The translations under genes were made by a program, and so were the position numbers. Source: T1Sed10-7 sp046540855 (lineage in GTDB: Bacteria; Actinomycetota; Nitriliruptoria; Nitriliruptorales; Nitriliruptoraceae). Taken from it: a stretch of 28,943 nucleotides of DNA. The stretch is from positions 1 through 28,943 of the forward strand of contig JBKHEJ010000009.1 of assembly GCA_046540855.1 (NCBI GenBank). Reading direction: 5' to 3'. The notes under the pieces were generated by a model. The model made no database searches, was not told the DNA's origin, and saw nothing but the letters and a program-made list of their open reading frames with translations. This document shows, piece by piece, positions 20,859-28,805 of the stretch; within the stretch, counting starts at the first letter, position 1, and each line of letters starts with the position of its first letter.

Positions 20859-23012
20859 ATGCGCCCGGTGAAGGTCCTCTCCGTGCAAGGCACACCTGCC
20901 GCTGGTGCGGTCGTGAGTGACGGCACTCGCGTCGCCCGGACGGACGCGAGCGGTATCGCGCGTCTCGACTGCGAGGGGCCCTTCGTCTACCTGGTAAGCA
21001 GGATCCCGGGCGCGGACACCATCTGGTACCTCCCATCAGACGCCCCTGACCTGTGCTTCACAGCGAGCTCGTCGCCGGCCGACGAGATCAGTTTCGTACA
21101 CGTGACCGACCTCCATGTGACGGATCCGTTCGCCGGGGGTCGGCCGCGCCGCTTCGAGGTCGCGTGTGATCGTGCCGTCGCTGAGCTTGCACGCATGGAG
21201 GCGCCGGCCAGCGAGCAGCGGGTACGCGCGCTCTTCGATCAGCTCCCGCGGTTGGCGCCCTCTGCGGGTTTCGTCGTCGCGACGGGCGATCTGACCGACC
21301 GGGCGAGCGACGCTGAGTTTGAGGCCTACCGACGGGCGAGCCGCGGGTCACTCCCGGTGGTCGATGTTCCCGGCAACCACGACCATCGCGTCGATGACGA
21401 GGGTCACCTCGACGTCAGCGCCTACGAGCGTCATCTCGGCCCGCGCTGGTACAGCTTCGACGTCGGTCCCGTTCACCTCGTCGTGCTGGACTGGTTCTCC
21501 TGGACGCTGCGGCGGGACGACGACCAGCAGCGCGCCTGGCTTGCGGCCGACCTGACACTCGCCGGGGGTCGACCCTGGGTCCTGCTGGCTCACGACCGCA
21601 TCCGTGACCTCGACCTGACAGCGTTGCCCCGACCGCCTGTCGCTGCCTTCACCGGGCACTGGCATGCGACCCGGATCGTGCACCACGGCGGCACCGCGCA
21701 TGTTGCGACCGGTTCACCGCTCTTCGCGGGTCTGGATCGCACCGTGCCATCTCTGCGCGAGGCGACGATCTCGGAACACGGTCTGCGGCTGCGGAGCGTG
21801 GTGCCGCCGACCGGCACGCCGCTCGAGGGTGGTCGCCCCGGAACCTCACTCGCTCGGACCCGTGATGCCCTCGACGCACCGGCCGGCTGGGCTCGGCGGT
21901 TGCCCGGCAGCGGCATGAGCGGCCCGCCGGTCGCTGCCGGCGAGTTCGCTCTCATCACGAGCACCGACGAGGATCGGGGTCGCAGCACCGTGACCGCCCT
22001 GGAACACATGACGGGCGAGCCGGTCTGGCAGGTCACGTTTGCCGAGCAGTTCCGGGACTCACCAGCGGTCGAAGGTGACCTGGCTGTGCTGGCGTCGGTC
22101 TCGGGCACCCTGCACTGCCTGGAGGTGCGCAGCGGGACGAAGCGCTGGTCGCGTGCTGCCTTGGATCCGTTGCTCAGCTGGGTCACGAACACCCCCTCGA
22201 TCGGTCGTGGGCTCGTCCTCAGTGGTGATGCCTCGGCGGTGGTTGCCTGCCGGCTCGAGGACGGCACGCTGGTCTGGCAACGCCGGGATCTCGGCCAGCA
22301 CCTCAACCATGTCAACTACACGGCCCCAACCGTGGTCGGGGGCCATGTGGTGGTCGGGTTCTGGCCTCAGGCGCCGGGGCTCATCGTGCTGGACGCCAAC
22401 AGTGGGCAGGTGCAGACCCCGGACAACGCCGTCGAGCACGCGGCGACCGCCGGATGGGGCGACGGCATCCCCCGGGCTCCGCGCGCCGACCTGGTACGGA
22501 TCGCCGAGGATGTGCTGGTCATGGAGGCCGGACGGCTCGTGCGCCGCACGCTGCCCGACGCCACGGAGCGGTGGTCGGTTCCCGCGCCGGGGTTGTTCGC
22601 GATCGCTGCCCCGGTCGTAGCTCGGGACGTGGTGCTCCTGGTGGACCACGGCACGGCCCTCCAGGCCCGGGACGCGGGTACGGGCCGGTGGCTGTGGCGG
22701 TTCGATCAGAGCGGCGACGCCGCGCTTCCCCGACTGCCCTACGCGCGGGTAGGTGCCGCGCTCGCCAGCGCACCCGCGCTCGCGGACGACGTCGCGGTGC
22801 TGGGCCTCAGTGACGGTCGCCTGAGGGTGGTCCGGCTCGACTCCGGGGCCGTCGTTGGACGTGGCTCGGTACCCGGAGCGCTTCTCGAGCACCCCGTCGT
22901 GATCGGCGACACCATCGTCACCCTGGACCTCGACGGGGTCGCTCGGGGCGTCCCGCTGCCTGCGGTCCGGCAGGAGCCGGAAGCCGTCGCCGGGCAGGCG
23001 GTGACCGCGTGA
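20859..23012 (+). CDS. Metallophosphoesterase fused to an eight-bladed PQQ-like beta-propeller
   Basis: This 717-residue protein joins three parts. Residues about 1-70 form a small beta-sandwich-like domain like those before some calcineurin-type phosphoesterases. Residues about 76-315 are a complete metallophosphoesterase: DLH (Asp84, His86), GDLTDR (Asp144), GNHDH (Asn173, His174), AHDR (His245) and GHWH (His267, His269), ligands for two metal ions. Residues about 350-715 carry eight repeats of a V(V/A)xGDxVVL...GxLxALDxxTGxxxW pattern, as in PQQ-like propellers. There is no signal peptide, so it is probably cytoplasmic, although such propellers are often exported. It would cleave a phosphomonoester or diester; the propeller may bind substrate or partner. 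It is first in an operon with an ABC importer. Start: ATG 20859 after GAGG; GTG 20844 is an alternative. Confidence 0.88.
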   Translation: MRPVKVLSVQGTPAAGAVVSDGTRVARTDASGIARLDCEGPFVYLVSRIPGADTIWYLPSDAPDLCFTASSSPADEISFVHVTDLHVTDPFAGGRPRRFEVACDRAVAELARMEAPASEQRVRALFDQLPRLAPSAGFVVATGDLTDRASDAEFEAYRRASRGSLPVVDVPGNHDHRVDDEGHLDVSAYERHLGPRWYSFDVGPVHLVVLDWFSWTLRRDDDQQRAWLAADLTLAGGRPWVLLAHDRIRDLDLTALPRPPVAAFTGHWHATRIVHHGGTAHVATGSPLFAGLDRTVPSLREATISEHGLRLRSVVPPTGTPLEGGRPGTSLARTRDALDAPAGWARRLPGSGMSGPPVAAGEFALITSTDEDRGRSTVTALEHMTGEPVWQVTFAEQFRDSPAVEGDLAVLASVSGTLHCLEVRSGTKRWSRAALDPLLSWVTNTPSIGRGLVLSGDASAVVACRLEDGTLVWQRRDLGQHLNHVNYTAPTVVGGHVVVGFWPQAPGLIVLDANSGQVQTPDNAVEHAATAGWGDGIPRAPRADLVRIAEDVLVMEAGRLVRRTLPDATERWSVPAPGLFAIAAPVVARDVVLLVDHGTALQARDAGTGRWLWRFDQSGDAALPRLPYARVGAALASAPALADDVAVLGLSDGRLRVVRLDSGAVVGRGSVPGALLEHPVVIGDTIVTLDLDGVARGVPLPAVRQEPEAVAGQAVTA

Positions 23013-24010
23013 CCGCTCCCGTGATCCCCGACGCCACCACGGCTGCCCGCGACGGACGGGTCGCCGCCACCCAGGTCGATCGAGCCGCGCTGACGCACGT
23101 GCTCTCACCGATGCAGCCGCGTCCGCTCCCGCGTCTGGTCCCGGAGCGCTGGCAGGGGCCCGTCCTGCTGCTACCAGCGTTCCTCTTCCTGGCAGCCTTC
23201 ACGCTCCTGCCTGCGGTCGCGGTGTTCGTGCTCTCCGGCATGGAGTTCAGTTTCCTCACCGACACCGCTAGATGGATCGGCACGGAGAACCTCGAGCGCC
23301 TGTTACCGAGCGAGGAACTCGCCCGCGCGGTTCGCAACACCATGGTCTACGTGGTGTTGACCGTCCCCACCGCCATCGTGCTCGGCCTCGTGGTGGCGCT
23401 CGCGATGCAGGCGGTCCAACACGCCCGCGGCTTCTGGCGGGCGGTGTACTTCCTGCCGGTGGTCTCGACCCTGGTCGCGAGCGCCGTTGCCTGGCGGTGG
23501 CTGTTCTTCCCGGACACGGGGTTGATCGACCGCTCCGTCGGCGAGGTGTTCGGGGTCCAGGGTTGGCTCACGGACCTGTCCCTCGCCCTGCCGGCGGTCG
23601 CGATCGTCGGCGTGTGGTCGATGGTCGGGTACAACGCGGTGCTGTTCCTGGCCGGACTGACCGGCGTACCGGAGCCCACGAAGGAAGCCGCGCGCCTCGA
23701 CGGGGCCGGCCGTTGGTCGCTGTTCTGGCACGTGACCTGGCCGGCGCTCGGCCCGACGACGCTGTTCGTGACGGTCATCAACCTCACCTTCGCCTTCCAG
23801 GCCTTCGAGACGATCATCGTCATGACCGGGGGTGGACCCCTCGGGCGGACGGAGACCCTGCTCTACGTGCTGTGGCGACGCGGTATCGACTACCTCGACA
23901 TCGGCGGGGGCGCGGTCGTCAGCGTCGTGCTCCTGCTGCTCCTAACGGTCGTGACCCTGGTCCAGCTCCGCACCTTCGGCAAGCGGCTCGAACGCGGGGG
24001 ACGGCGATGA
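23009..24010 (+). CDS. ABC permease, MalF/UgpA type (system 2)
   Basis: This 333-residue protein has about six membrane helices after a 45-residue cytoplasmic N-terminus, the first being PVLLLPAFLFLAAFTLLPAV. The ATPase-docking EAA loop is at about 222-244, with PEPTKEAARLDGAGRWSLFW. A C-terminal TGGGPLGRTETLLYVLWRRG is characteristic of UgpA/MalF relatives. The GTG start overlaps the phosphoesterase TGA as GTGA, showing tight coupling to that enzyme gene. It forms a heterodimer with the next permease. The close coupling of enzyme and permease argues that the imported compound is the phosphoesterase substrate or its precursor. Confidence 0.92.
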   Translation: MTAPVIPDATTAARDGRVAATQVDRAALTHVLSPMQPRPLPRLVPERWQGPVLLLPAFLFLAAFTLLPAVAVFVLSGMEFSFLTDTARWIGTENLERLLPSEELARAVRNTMVYVVLTVPTAIVLGLVVALAMQAVQHARGFWRAVYFLPVVSTLVASAVAWRWLFFPDTGLIDRSVGEVFGVQGWLTDLSLALPAVAIVGVWSMVGYNAVLFLAGLTGVPEPTKEAARLDGAGRWSLFWHVTWPALGPTTLFVTVINLTFAFQAFETIIVMTGGGPLGRTETLLYVLWRRGIDYLDIGGGAVVSVVLLLLLTVVTLVQLRTFGKRLERGGRR

Positions 24011-24855
24011 CCGCGCACCAGCCCTCGCGGCAGTACCGACGCTACGGCCCCTGGGGTCAGTTGGCGCTCCACGGCTCGCTCGCGTTCGGTGCGGTCTTCA
24101 TCCTCGCGCCGTTCGTCCTGATGGTGCTCACCAGCTTCAAGTTCGAGTCGGATGTGTTCGCCCCCGGCCTGCTCCCTCCCACCTGGACGTTGGAGACCTA
24201 CCGGACGGTCCTCGACCGGCTCGATCTCCTCCACTACTACCGCAACGGCGTGATCGTCACCGCCTCGATCCTGCTGCTGCAGCTCGCTGTGTGCGTTCCA
24301 GCCGGCTTCGCCCTCGCCCGGCTGAGGTTCCGCGGCTCGGGGCTTGGGTTGTGGACGGTCCTGCTCTGTCTGATGATCCCCGGGCAGGTCGTCGCGATCC
24401 CGGTCTACCTGCTGCTGAACCAGTTCGGGCTCCTGAACAGCCACGCGGCGCTGATCCTGCCCTTCGTGGGATCTGCCTTCGGCATCTTCCTGTTCCGTCA
24501 GTTCTTCCTCACCATGCCCCAGGAGGTCGTCGACGCGGCCCGGCTCGACGGTGCCAGCACCTTCGCGCTCGTCTGGCGCGTCGCTGCCCCGCTGGCCAGG
24601 CCCGCGATCGTCGCCTTCGGCATCTTCAGCGTCGTCAACCACTGGAACAGCTTCTTCTGGCCGTTCTTCGTGCTGACCGACGACACCGCGGCCACGGTGC
24701 CGTGGGCTCTGGCCACCTTCACCTTCGACAACAACCGCATCTACGCCGCGGAACAGGCGGCATCCGTCCTGGGCGTTCTGCCGATGTTCATCGGCTTCGT
24801 CCTGGCCTCACGCTCGATCGTGGAGGGCGTCGCCCTCTCGGGCGGGCAGCACTGA
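24007..24855 (+). CDS. ABC permease, MalG/UgpE type (system 2)
   Basis: This 282-residue second permease has a membrane segment near the N-terminus (LHGSLAFGAVFILAPFVLMV), then the family pattern LTSFKFESDVF, and about five more helices. The EAA loop (about 168-192) reads PQEVVDAARLDGASTFALVW. WNSFFWPFFVLTDD near residue 220 is the conserved periplasmic/loop segment of UgpE- and MalG-type subunits. It begins at ATGA overlapping the previous gene's stop and is followed after 45 bases by the binding-protein gene. In this operon the binding protein follows the permeases, the reverse of system 1. Confidence 0.92.
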   Translation: MTAHQPSRQYRRYGPWGQLALHGSLAFGAVFILAPFVLMVLTSFKFESDVFAPGLLPPTWTLETYRTVLDRLDLLHYYRNGVIVTASILLLQLAVCVPAGFALARLRFRGSGLGLWTVLLCLMIPGQVVAIPVYLLLNQFGLLNSHAALILPFVGSAFGIFLFRQFFLTMPQEVVDAARLDGASTFALVWRVAAPLARPAIVAFGIFSVVNHWNSFFWPFFVLTDDTAATVPWALATFTFDNNRIYAAEQAASVLGVLPMFIGFVLASRSIVEGVALSGGQH

Positions 24856-24900
24856 GTACCACCTCCTGCACATCGCACCCATACCGACGGAGAGCTCCCG

Positions 24901-26319
24901 ATGCGCACCACCAACAAGCCCCTGCTCCGGCGACCTCGTGTGGCCGGAGCGTTCCTCGCCGTCGCTGCGTTGCTGCTGGCCGCGTGCGCCAGCGAGGATG
25001 ACGGCGCCGACACCGAATCGGTCGCCGCTGCCTCCAGCGATGCGACAGATGATGAGACCGCCGCGGAGTCCGATACCGCTGCCGACACCGAGGAGGTGGC
25101 CGCTAACGGCGAGGTCGACGTCATCCGTCTCACCTATGTTTCCCCCGACTTCCTCGGTGTCCCGATCGAGGAGGCGCTCGATGATCTGCGTGGCCAGGTC
25201 GACTTCGAGATCGAGACGCGACAGGTCAACGGCTGGTACGGCGACCTCGCACAAGCCGTTCAGCGCGAGATCGCAGCGGATGATGTGTCCGACATCGCGA
25301 TGATGGGACTGTCCAACCTAAGGCAGTTCGTCGAGGCCGATCGTGTCACCCCCCTCACGGACCTGTTCGATGCTGAGGGGCAGGACTTCGCTGCGATGTA
25401 CGACCCGGCGTTCCTCGACCTGATGAGCTTCGACGGCGAGTTGTATGGCATGGGCTACGCCTACTCGAACGCCGTCATGTACTACAACCGCGACCTGTTC
25501 GAGCAGGCCGGCCTCGACCCGGACGCCCCCCCGGAGACCTGGGAGGACGTCCTCGCGGTCTCGCGCACGATGCGGGAGGCTCTCGGCGAGGACGTAGTGC
25601 CGATCACCTACCCAACCGATGGCGACAACTGGATGTTCCAGACCAACCTTGCTTCCGCGGGTGGTTCGTTCATGAACGAGGCGGAGACCGAGTTCACCTT
25701 CAACAGTCCGGAAGCTGTCGCGGCCGTCGAGTTCTGGAAGGGCCTGGTCGATGAAGGGCTGATGCCGATCGAGGGCTACGACGATATGCGGGAGCGGTTC
25801 TTCCAGGGCAACCAAGGGATGATCCTCGACACCGTCGGTGCACTCGGCCGGGTCGACGAGGGTGTCGGCGACCGGTTCGCCTGGGACACCGGGCTGCTGC
25901 CGATCCCAGCGGACGGGGAGCGTGCGCTGGCTGTCGGGGGATCCGGCTTCTCCATCATGACCGATGATCCGGACCGCGTCGCGGCGGCCTGGGAGGTGCT
26001 CAAGTACCTCGCGAGCCCTGAGGTGCAGTACGAGCAGTCGACACAGCTCGGGTACCTGTCGACGAACCTGTTGGTGACCGAGACCAGTGCCGATGACGAG
26101 CCCTGGGGCCGTCTGGAGGAACTGGAGGAGGACCCCCGCCTGCAGCCCGGCTACCAGCAGGCGTCCGACTCGATCCCGTGGTTCTCGGCCCCGCGCAACA
26201 ACGTCGAGGTCGATGACCTGATCGTCGACGCGGTGGCTGCCGCGATGCGCGGGCTGGACGACACGCAGACGGTCCTCGATGAAGCGGTCGCACGGGCGAA
26301 CGAGTTGCTCACGCGCTGA
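24901..26319 (+). CDS. ABC transporter solute-binding lipoprotein (system 2)
   Basis: The 472-residue product is an extracellular binding protein of the MalE/UgpB fold. The signal peptide ends at the lipobox LAAC (Cys29), followed by a linker of Asp, Glu, Ser, Thr and Ala (about 31-72). Typical segments are DIAMMGLSNLRQFVEADRVT, LYGMGYAYSNAVMYYNRDLF, FEQAGLDPDAPPETWEDVL, FNSPEAVAAVEFWKGLVDEG and RFFQGNQGMILDT. GGAGAG precedes the ATG. The aromatic and acidic residues expected in a sugar-type cleft are present, but no motif fixes the ligand. Its operon partners (phosphoesterase, HAD phosphatase) point to a phosphorylated ligand such as a glycerophosphodiester; that is inference. A 17-base-pair hairpin lies just after its stop. 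Confidence 0.92.
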   Translation: MRTTNKPLLRRPRVAGAFLAVAALLLAACASEDDGADTESVAAASSDATDDETAAESDTAADTEEVAANGEVDVIRLTYVSPDFLGVPIEEALDDLRGQVDFEIETRQVNGWYGDLAQAVQREIAADDVSDIAMMGLSNLRQFVEADRVTPLTDLFDAEGQDFAAMYDPAFLDLMSFDGELYGMGYAYSNAVMYYNRDLFEQAGLDPDAPPETWEDVLAVSRTMREALGEDVVPITYPTDGDNWMFQTNLASAGGSFMNEAETEFTFNSPEAVAAVEFWKGLVDEGLMPIEGYDDMRERFFQGNQGMILDTVGALGRVDEGVGDRFAWDTGLLPIPADGERALAVGGSGFSIMTDDPDRVAAAWEVLKYLASPEVQYEQSTQLGYLSTNLLVTETSADDEPWGRLEELEEDPRLQPGYQQASDSIPWFSAPRNNVEVDDLIVDAVAAAMRGLDDTQTVLDEAVARANELLTR

Positions 26320-26325
26320 CGCTTC

Positions 26326-26363
26326 GCCGGTGGGCCCGGCCGCCCGCGGCCGGACCCACCGGC
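26326..26363 (+). promoter_or_regulatory. Long hairpin between binding-protein and ATPase genes (system 2)
   Basis: The left arm 26326-26342 (GCCGGTGGGCCCGGCCG) pairs with 26347-26363 around a CCCG loop, 17 positions with a single mismatch. It begins 7 bases after the binding-protein stop, the same position as the hairpin in system 1, although the two sequences differ. There is no T-run. It probably stabilises the upstream mRNA and partly limits read-through into the ATPase gene. Confidence 0.7.
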
Positions 26364-26395
26364 ACTGCTGGTCCCAGCCTGCCGAGGAGACGACG

Positions 26396-27637
26396 ATGGC
26401 AGCGACCTACAGCGGCACTCCGCCGTGTGACCGACCACACCAGACGCCCGATGCACCCATGGTGCGGGCGCAGCGGATACGCAAGAGCTTCCCGAACGGC
26501 ACCGTGGCACTCGCAGGCGTGGACGTCGAGTGTCGACGCGGCGAGCTGCTGGTGTTGGTCGGACCGTCCGGCTGCGGCAAGACCACCCTCCTTAGGTCCA
26601 TCGCGGGTCTGGAGGATCCGACCTCCGGGCGCATCGAGGTCGGCGGGCGTGATGTGACCCACGCCGCGCCGCAGGCGCGAGGTGTGGCCATGGTCTTCCA
26701 GCACTACGCCCTCTATCCAGACAAGACCGTGCGTGACAACATCGAGTTCCCGCTGCGCATGGCGCGCGTCTCAAAGACGGAACGACGCACCCGCAGCGAT
26801 GAGATCGCCCGGCTCCTGCAGATCGACGCGCTCCTGGACCGGCGACCGGACCAGCTGTCCGGTGGTCAGAAGCAGCGCGTGGGTATCGGGCGTGCCCTGG
26901 TTCGCGGCCCGCAGGTGCTGCTGATGGACGAGCCGCTGTCCAACCTCGATGCGAAACTGCGCGTGGAGATGCGCGCCGAGTTGCGGGCGCTGCAGCAGGC
27001 CCTGGGGACCACCACGGTATACGTCACCCACGACCAGACCGAGGCGCTGACCCTCGCCGACCGAATCTGCGTGCTGCGCGAGGGCCTCGTCGAGCAGTTG
27101 GACCGCCCGGAGGTCGTGTTCGGTACCCCGGCGACGCCCTTCGTCGCCGCGTTCCTCGGCGGGATGAATCTCGTTGAGGGCACGTTGACCGGTGGCGTGC
27201 TCCGGCGGGCCGACCAGTACCTGGCAACCGTTCCGGCGGGACACCGTGGCAACGTCCAGCTGGGGGTGCGGCCAGAGGACCTGCACCTTGGCGTGGGGAC
27301 CCCCAACGATCTCGGAGCCACGGGTCGCGTCATCCTCCGCGAGCTCCTCGGAACGAGCGCGCAACTCCACGTGGCCATCACCGACGACGTCGTGCTTCGC
27401 GCGCTGATCCCCGCCGACCAGCCGGTCGGGGAACAGGTCGATCTACACGCTCGTGCAGCTGATCTGCACCTGTTCGCTGCGGACGGAGGGAGACGCATCG
27501 GCGTGGCACCACCGCCACCCATCGAAACGGCCCGCGCTCTGCATGGCCAGGGGAGCGGTGTCGATCGGTCCTTGTTGACCTCCAGTGCCGAAAGCCGTGG
27601 GCCGCACCGGCCCCTTCCCTCCCGAGGTACGACGTGA
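26396..27637 (+). CDS. ABC transporter ATP-binding protein, MalK/UgpC/MsiK type
   Basis: The 413-residue product has every ABC ATPase motif: Walker A GPSGCGKTT (about 56-64), Q-loop MVFQHYALYPDKTV, signature LSGGQKQR (about 154-161), Walker B VLLMDEPLSNLDAK and the H-loop VTHDQTEA. A C-terminal regulatory/OB region (about 250-370) includes VFGTPATPFVAAFLGGMNLVEG and VQLGVRPEDLHL, as in MalK-type proteins. The last 40 residues (PPPPIETARALHGQGSGVDR onward) are Pro/Ser/Arg-rich and not part of the usual fold. GAGGAG lies 6 bases before the ATG. It energises system 2 and, since system 1 has no ATPase, might also serve that. The HAD gene starts inside its stop (GTGA). Confidence 0.93.
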   Translation: MAATYSGTPPCDRPHQTPDAPMVRAQRIRKSFPNGTVALAGVDVECRRGELLVLVGPSGCGKTTLLRSIAGLEDPTSGRIEVGGRDVTHAAPQARGVAMVFQHYALYPDKTVRDNIEFPLRMARVSKTERRTRSDEIARLLQIDALLDRRPDQLSGGQKQRVGIGRALVRGPQVLLMDEPLSNLDAKLRVEMRAELRALQQALGTTTVYVTHDQTEALTLADRICVLREGLVEQLDRPEVVFGTPATPFVAAFLGGMNLVEGTLTGGVLRRADQYLATVPAGHRGNVQLGVRPEDLHLGVGTPNDLGATGRVILRELLGTSAQLHVAITDDVVLRALIPADQPVGEQVDLHARAADLHLFAADGGRRIGVAPPPPIETARALHGQGSGVDRSLLTSSAESRGPHRPLPSRGTT

Positions 27638-28338
27638 CCCGCTCGTCGCCGAGGACGGTCCTGCGCGGTCCGATGCTGTCGCTGTCAAGTGCTGGCTTCC
27701 CGCCGATGGAAGCCACTGCGGTGGTCTTCGACCTGGATGGCGTGCTCGTCGACTCTGAACGTGCCTGGCTCGAGGTCGAGCGTCAGGCCGTGCGCGAACT
27801 CGGTGGCGTGTGGGAGCCCCGCCAGGATGACGAACTTGCGGGAAGTGCGCCGACGGTGGCGAACGAGGCGCTCGCAGCGCGCTGTGGGCTCCAGGGCCGT
27901 GAGGATGAGCTGGGTGCCGTCATCCTGCGTAGAGCACCGGACGTGTTCGCTCACCAGGTTCTCCCGATCCCTGGTGCACTCGAGACCGTTCGGGCGGTCG
28001 CGGACCTCGTTCCGGTCGCGATCGCTACCAACGCCTGTCGGGTCATCGCCGAGGTCAGCATGGCGACGACCGGACTCGACCGGCTCGTGCCCACCGTGGT
28101 AAGCGTCTCGGACGTCCGCGTAGGCAAGCCTGCTCCTGACGTCTACCTGGCCGCAGCTGCCGGGATCGGCATCGATCCTGCGACCTGCCTCGCCGTCGAT
28201 GACACCCGCACGGGGCTGCTTGCTGCCGTAGCAGCGGGGATGCGGACCATCGCCTTCGGGCACCCCACCCGGATCCCCGACGGGGTGATGGGGGGCGTGC
28301 CGAACTGGGCGGAGACCCGTATCGGTCGCGCCGGCTGA
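27634..28338 (+). CDS. HAD-family phosphatase (beta-phosphoglucomutase-like subgroup)
   Basis: This 234-residue protein has all four HAD motifs: VFDLDGVLVDSE (nucleophile Asp33 and Asp35), IATNA with the Thr of motif II, the motif III lysine in VGKPAPDVYL, and AVDDTRTGL of motif IV. The stretch between motifs I and II is a helical cap of C1 type. Relatives remove or move phosphate on small sugar phosphates or polyol phosphates in the cytoplasm. The GTG start overlaps the ATPase stop (GTGA), with GAGG 6 bases upstream; the ATG at 27706, closer to motif I, lacks a Shine-Dalgarno. As the last gene of the operon it would complete the pathway by dephosphorylating the product released by the phosphoesterase. 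It could instead be a sugar-phosphate mutase. Confidence 0.9.
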   Translation: MTRSSPRTVLRGPMLSLSSAGFPPMEATAVVFDLDGVLVDSERAWLEVERQAVRELGGVWEPRQDDELAGSAPTVANEALAARCGLQGREDELGAVILRRAPDVFAHQVLPIPGALETVRAVADLVPVAIATNACRVIAEVSMATTGLDRLVPTVVSVSDVRVGKPAPDVYLAAAAGIGIDPATCLAVDDTRTGLLAAVAAGMRTIAFGHPTRIPDGVMGGVPNWAETRIGRAG

Positions 28339-28805
28339 CGCTGCGTCCGCGCGTCCTTCGCTTGCGAGACGTGTCGACCCGGTAAGGGATCGTCATCCGT
28401 CGGCGTTCACCAGCATGGCGGTCCAGGGAAGGGCGCAAGTACCAGAGTGGTCGCTGGTCCCGCGACCGCTGGCAGGTGAGGGAACGACTGGTGATGCTGG
28501 AGGTTCTCTCCCTCTCTCAGGACCGCGAGGTGCGAGGTCCGCACGAGCAGCGCGGGGGGTGTTTCGAGCCGCGTGGAGGACGTCCTCTCCGCCGACTCCG
28601 GTCTCGGTTGACCGCTCCACCCGGCGCACCGCCGCCAACACCGCGAGGATCGGTCGCCGTCGTCGCCGGTGGTCCCGCGCACCGCGTTCCACGATGGTTG
28701 GCAGCGTGCCTCTCGGTCCTGACTCACGTGATCCTCGGACCAACCGTGAGAGTGAGTGAAGGGAGCTCGAGCGGCTGTTCGATACCAGGGGGCTTCACGC
28801 CACCT
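28339..28805. other. Region without a supported gene
   Basis: About 470 bases follow the HAD gene. Frames of just over 100 codons are open on both strands (for example 28415-28759 plus and 28407-28727 minus), but they overlap one another, are rich in Arg/Pro/Ser, lack a Shine-Dalgarno and show no recognisable motif. I see no tRNA cloverleaf, no strong terminator after the HAD stop and no insertion-sequence ends. It could be a degenerate gene remnant or a promoter region for an outward gene. Confidence 0.4.

Noticed and set aside
28407..28759. Small open frames on both strands near the right end
   Set aside because: They overlap each other, have no ribosome-binding site and no recognisable motif, and their composition fits non-coding GC-rich DNA.
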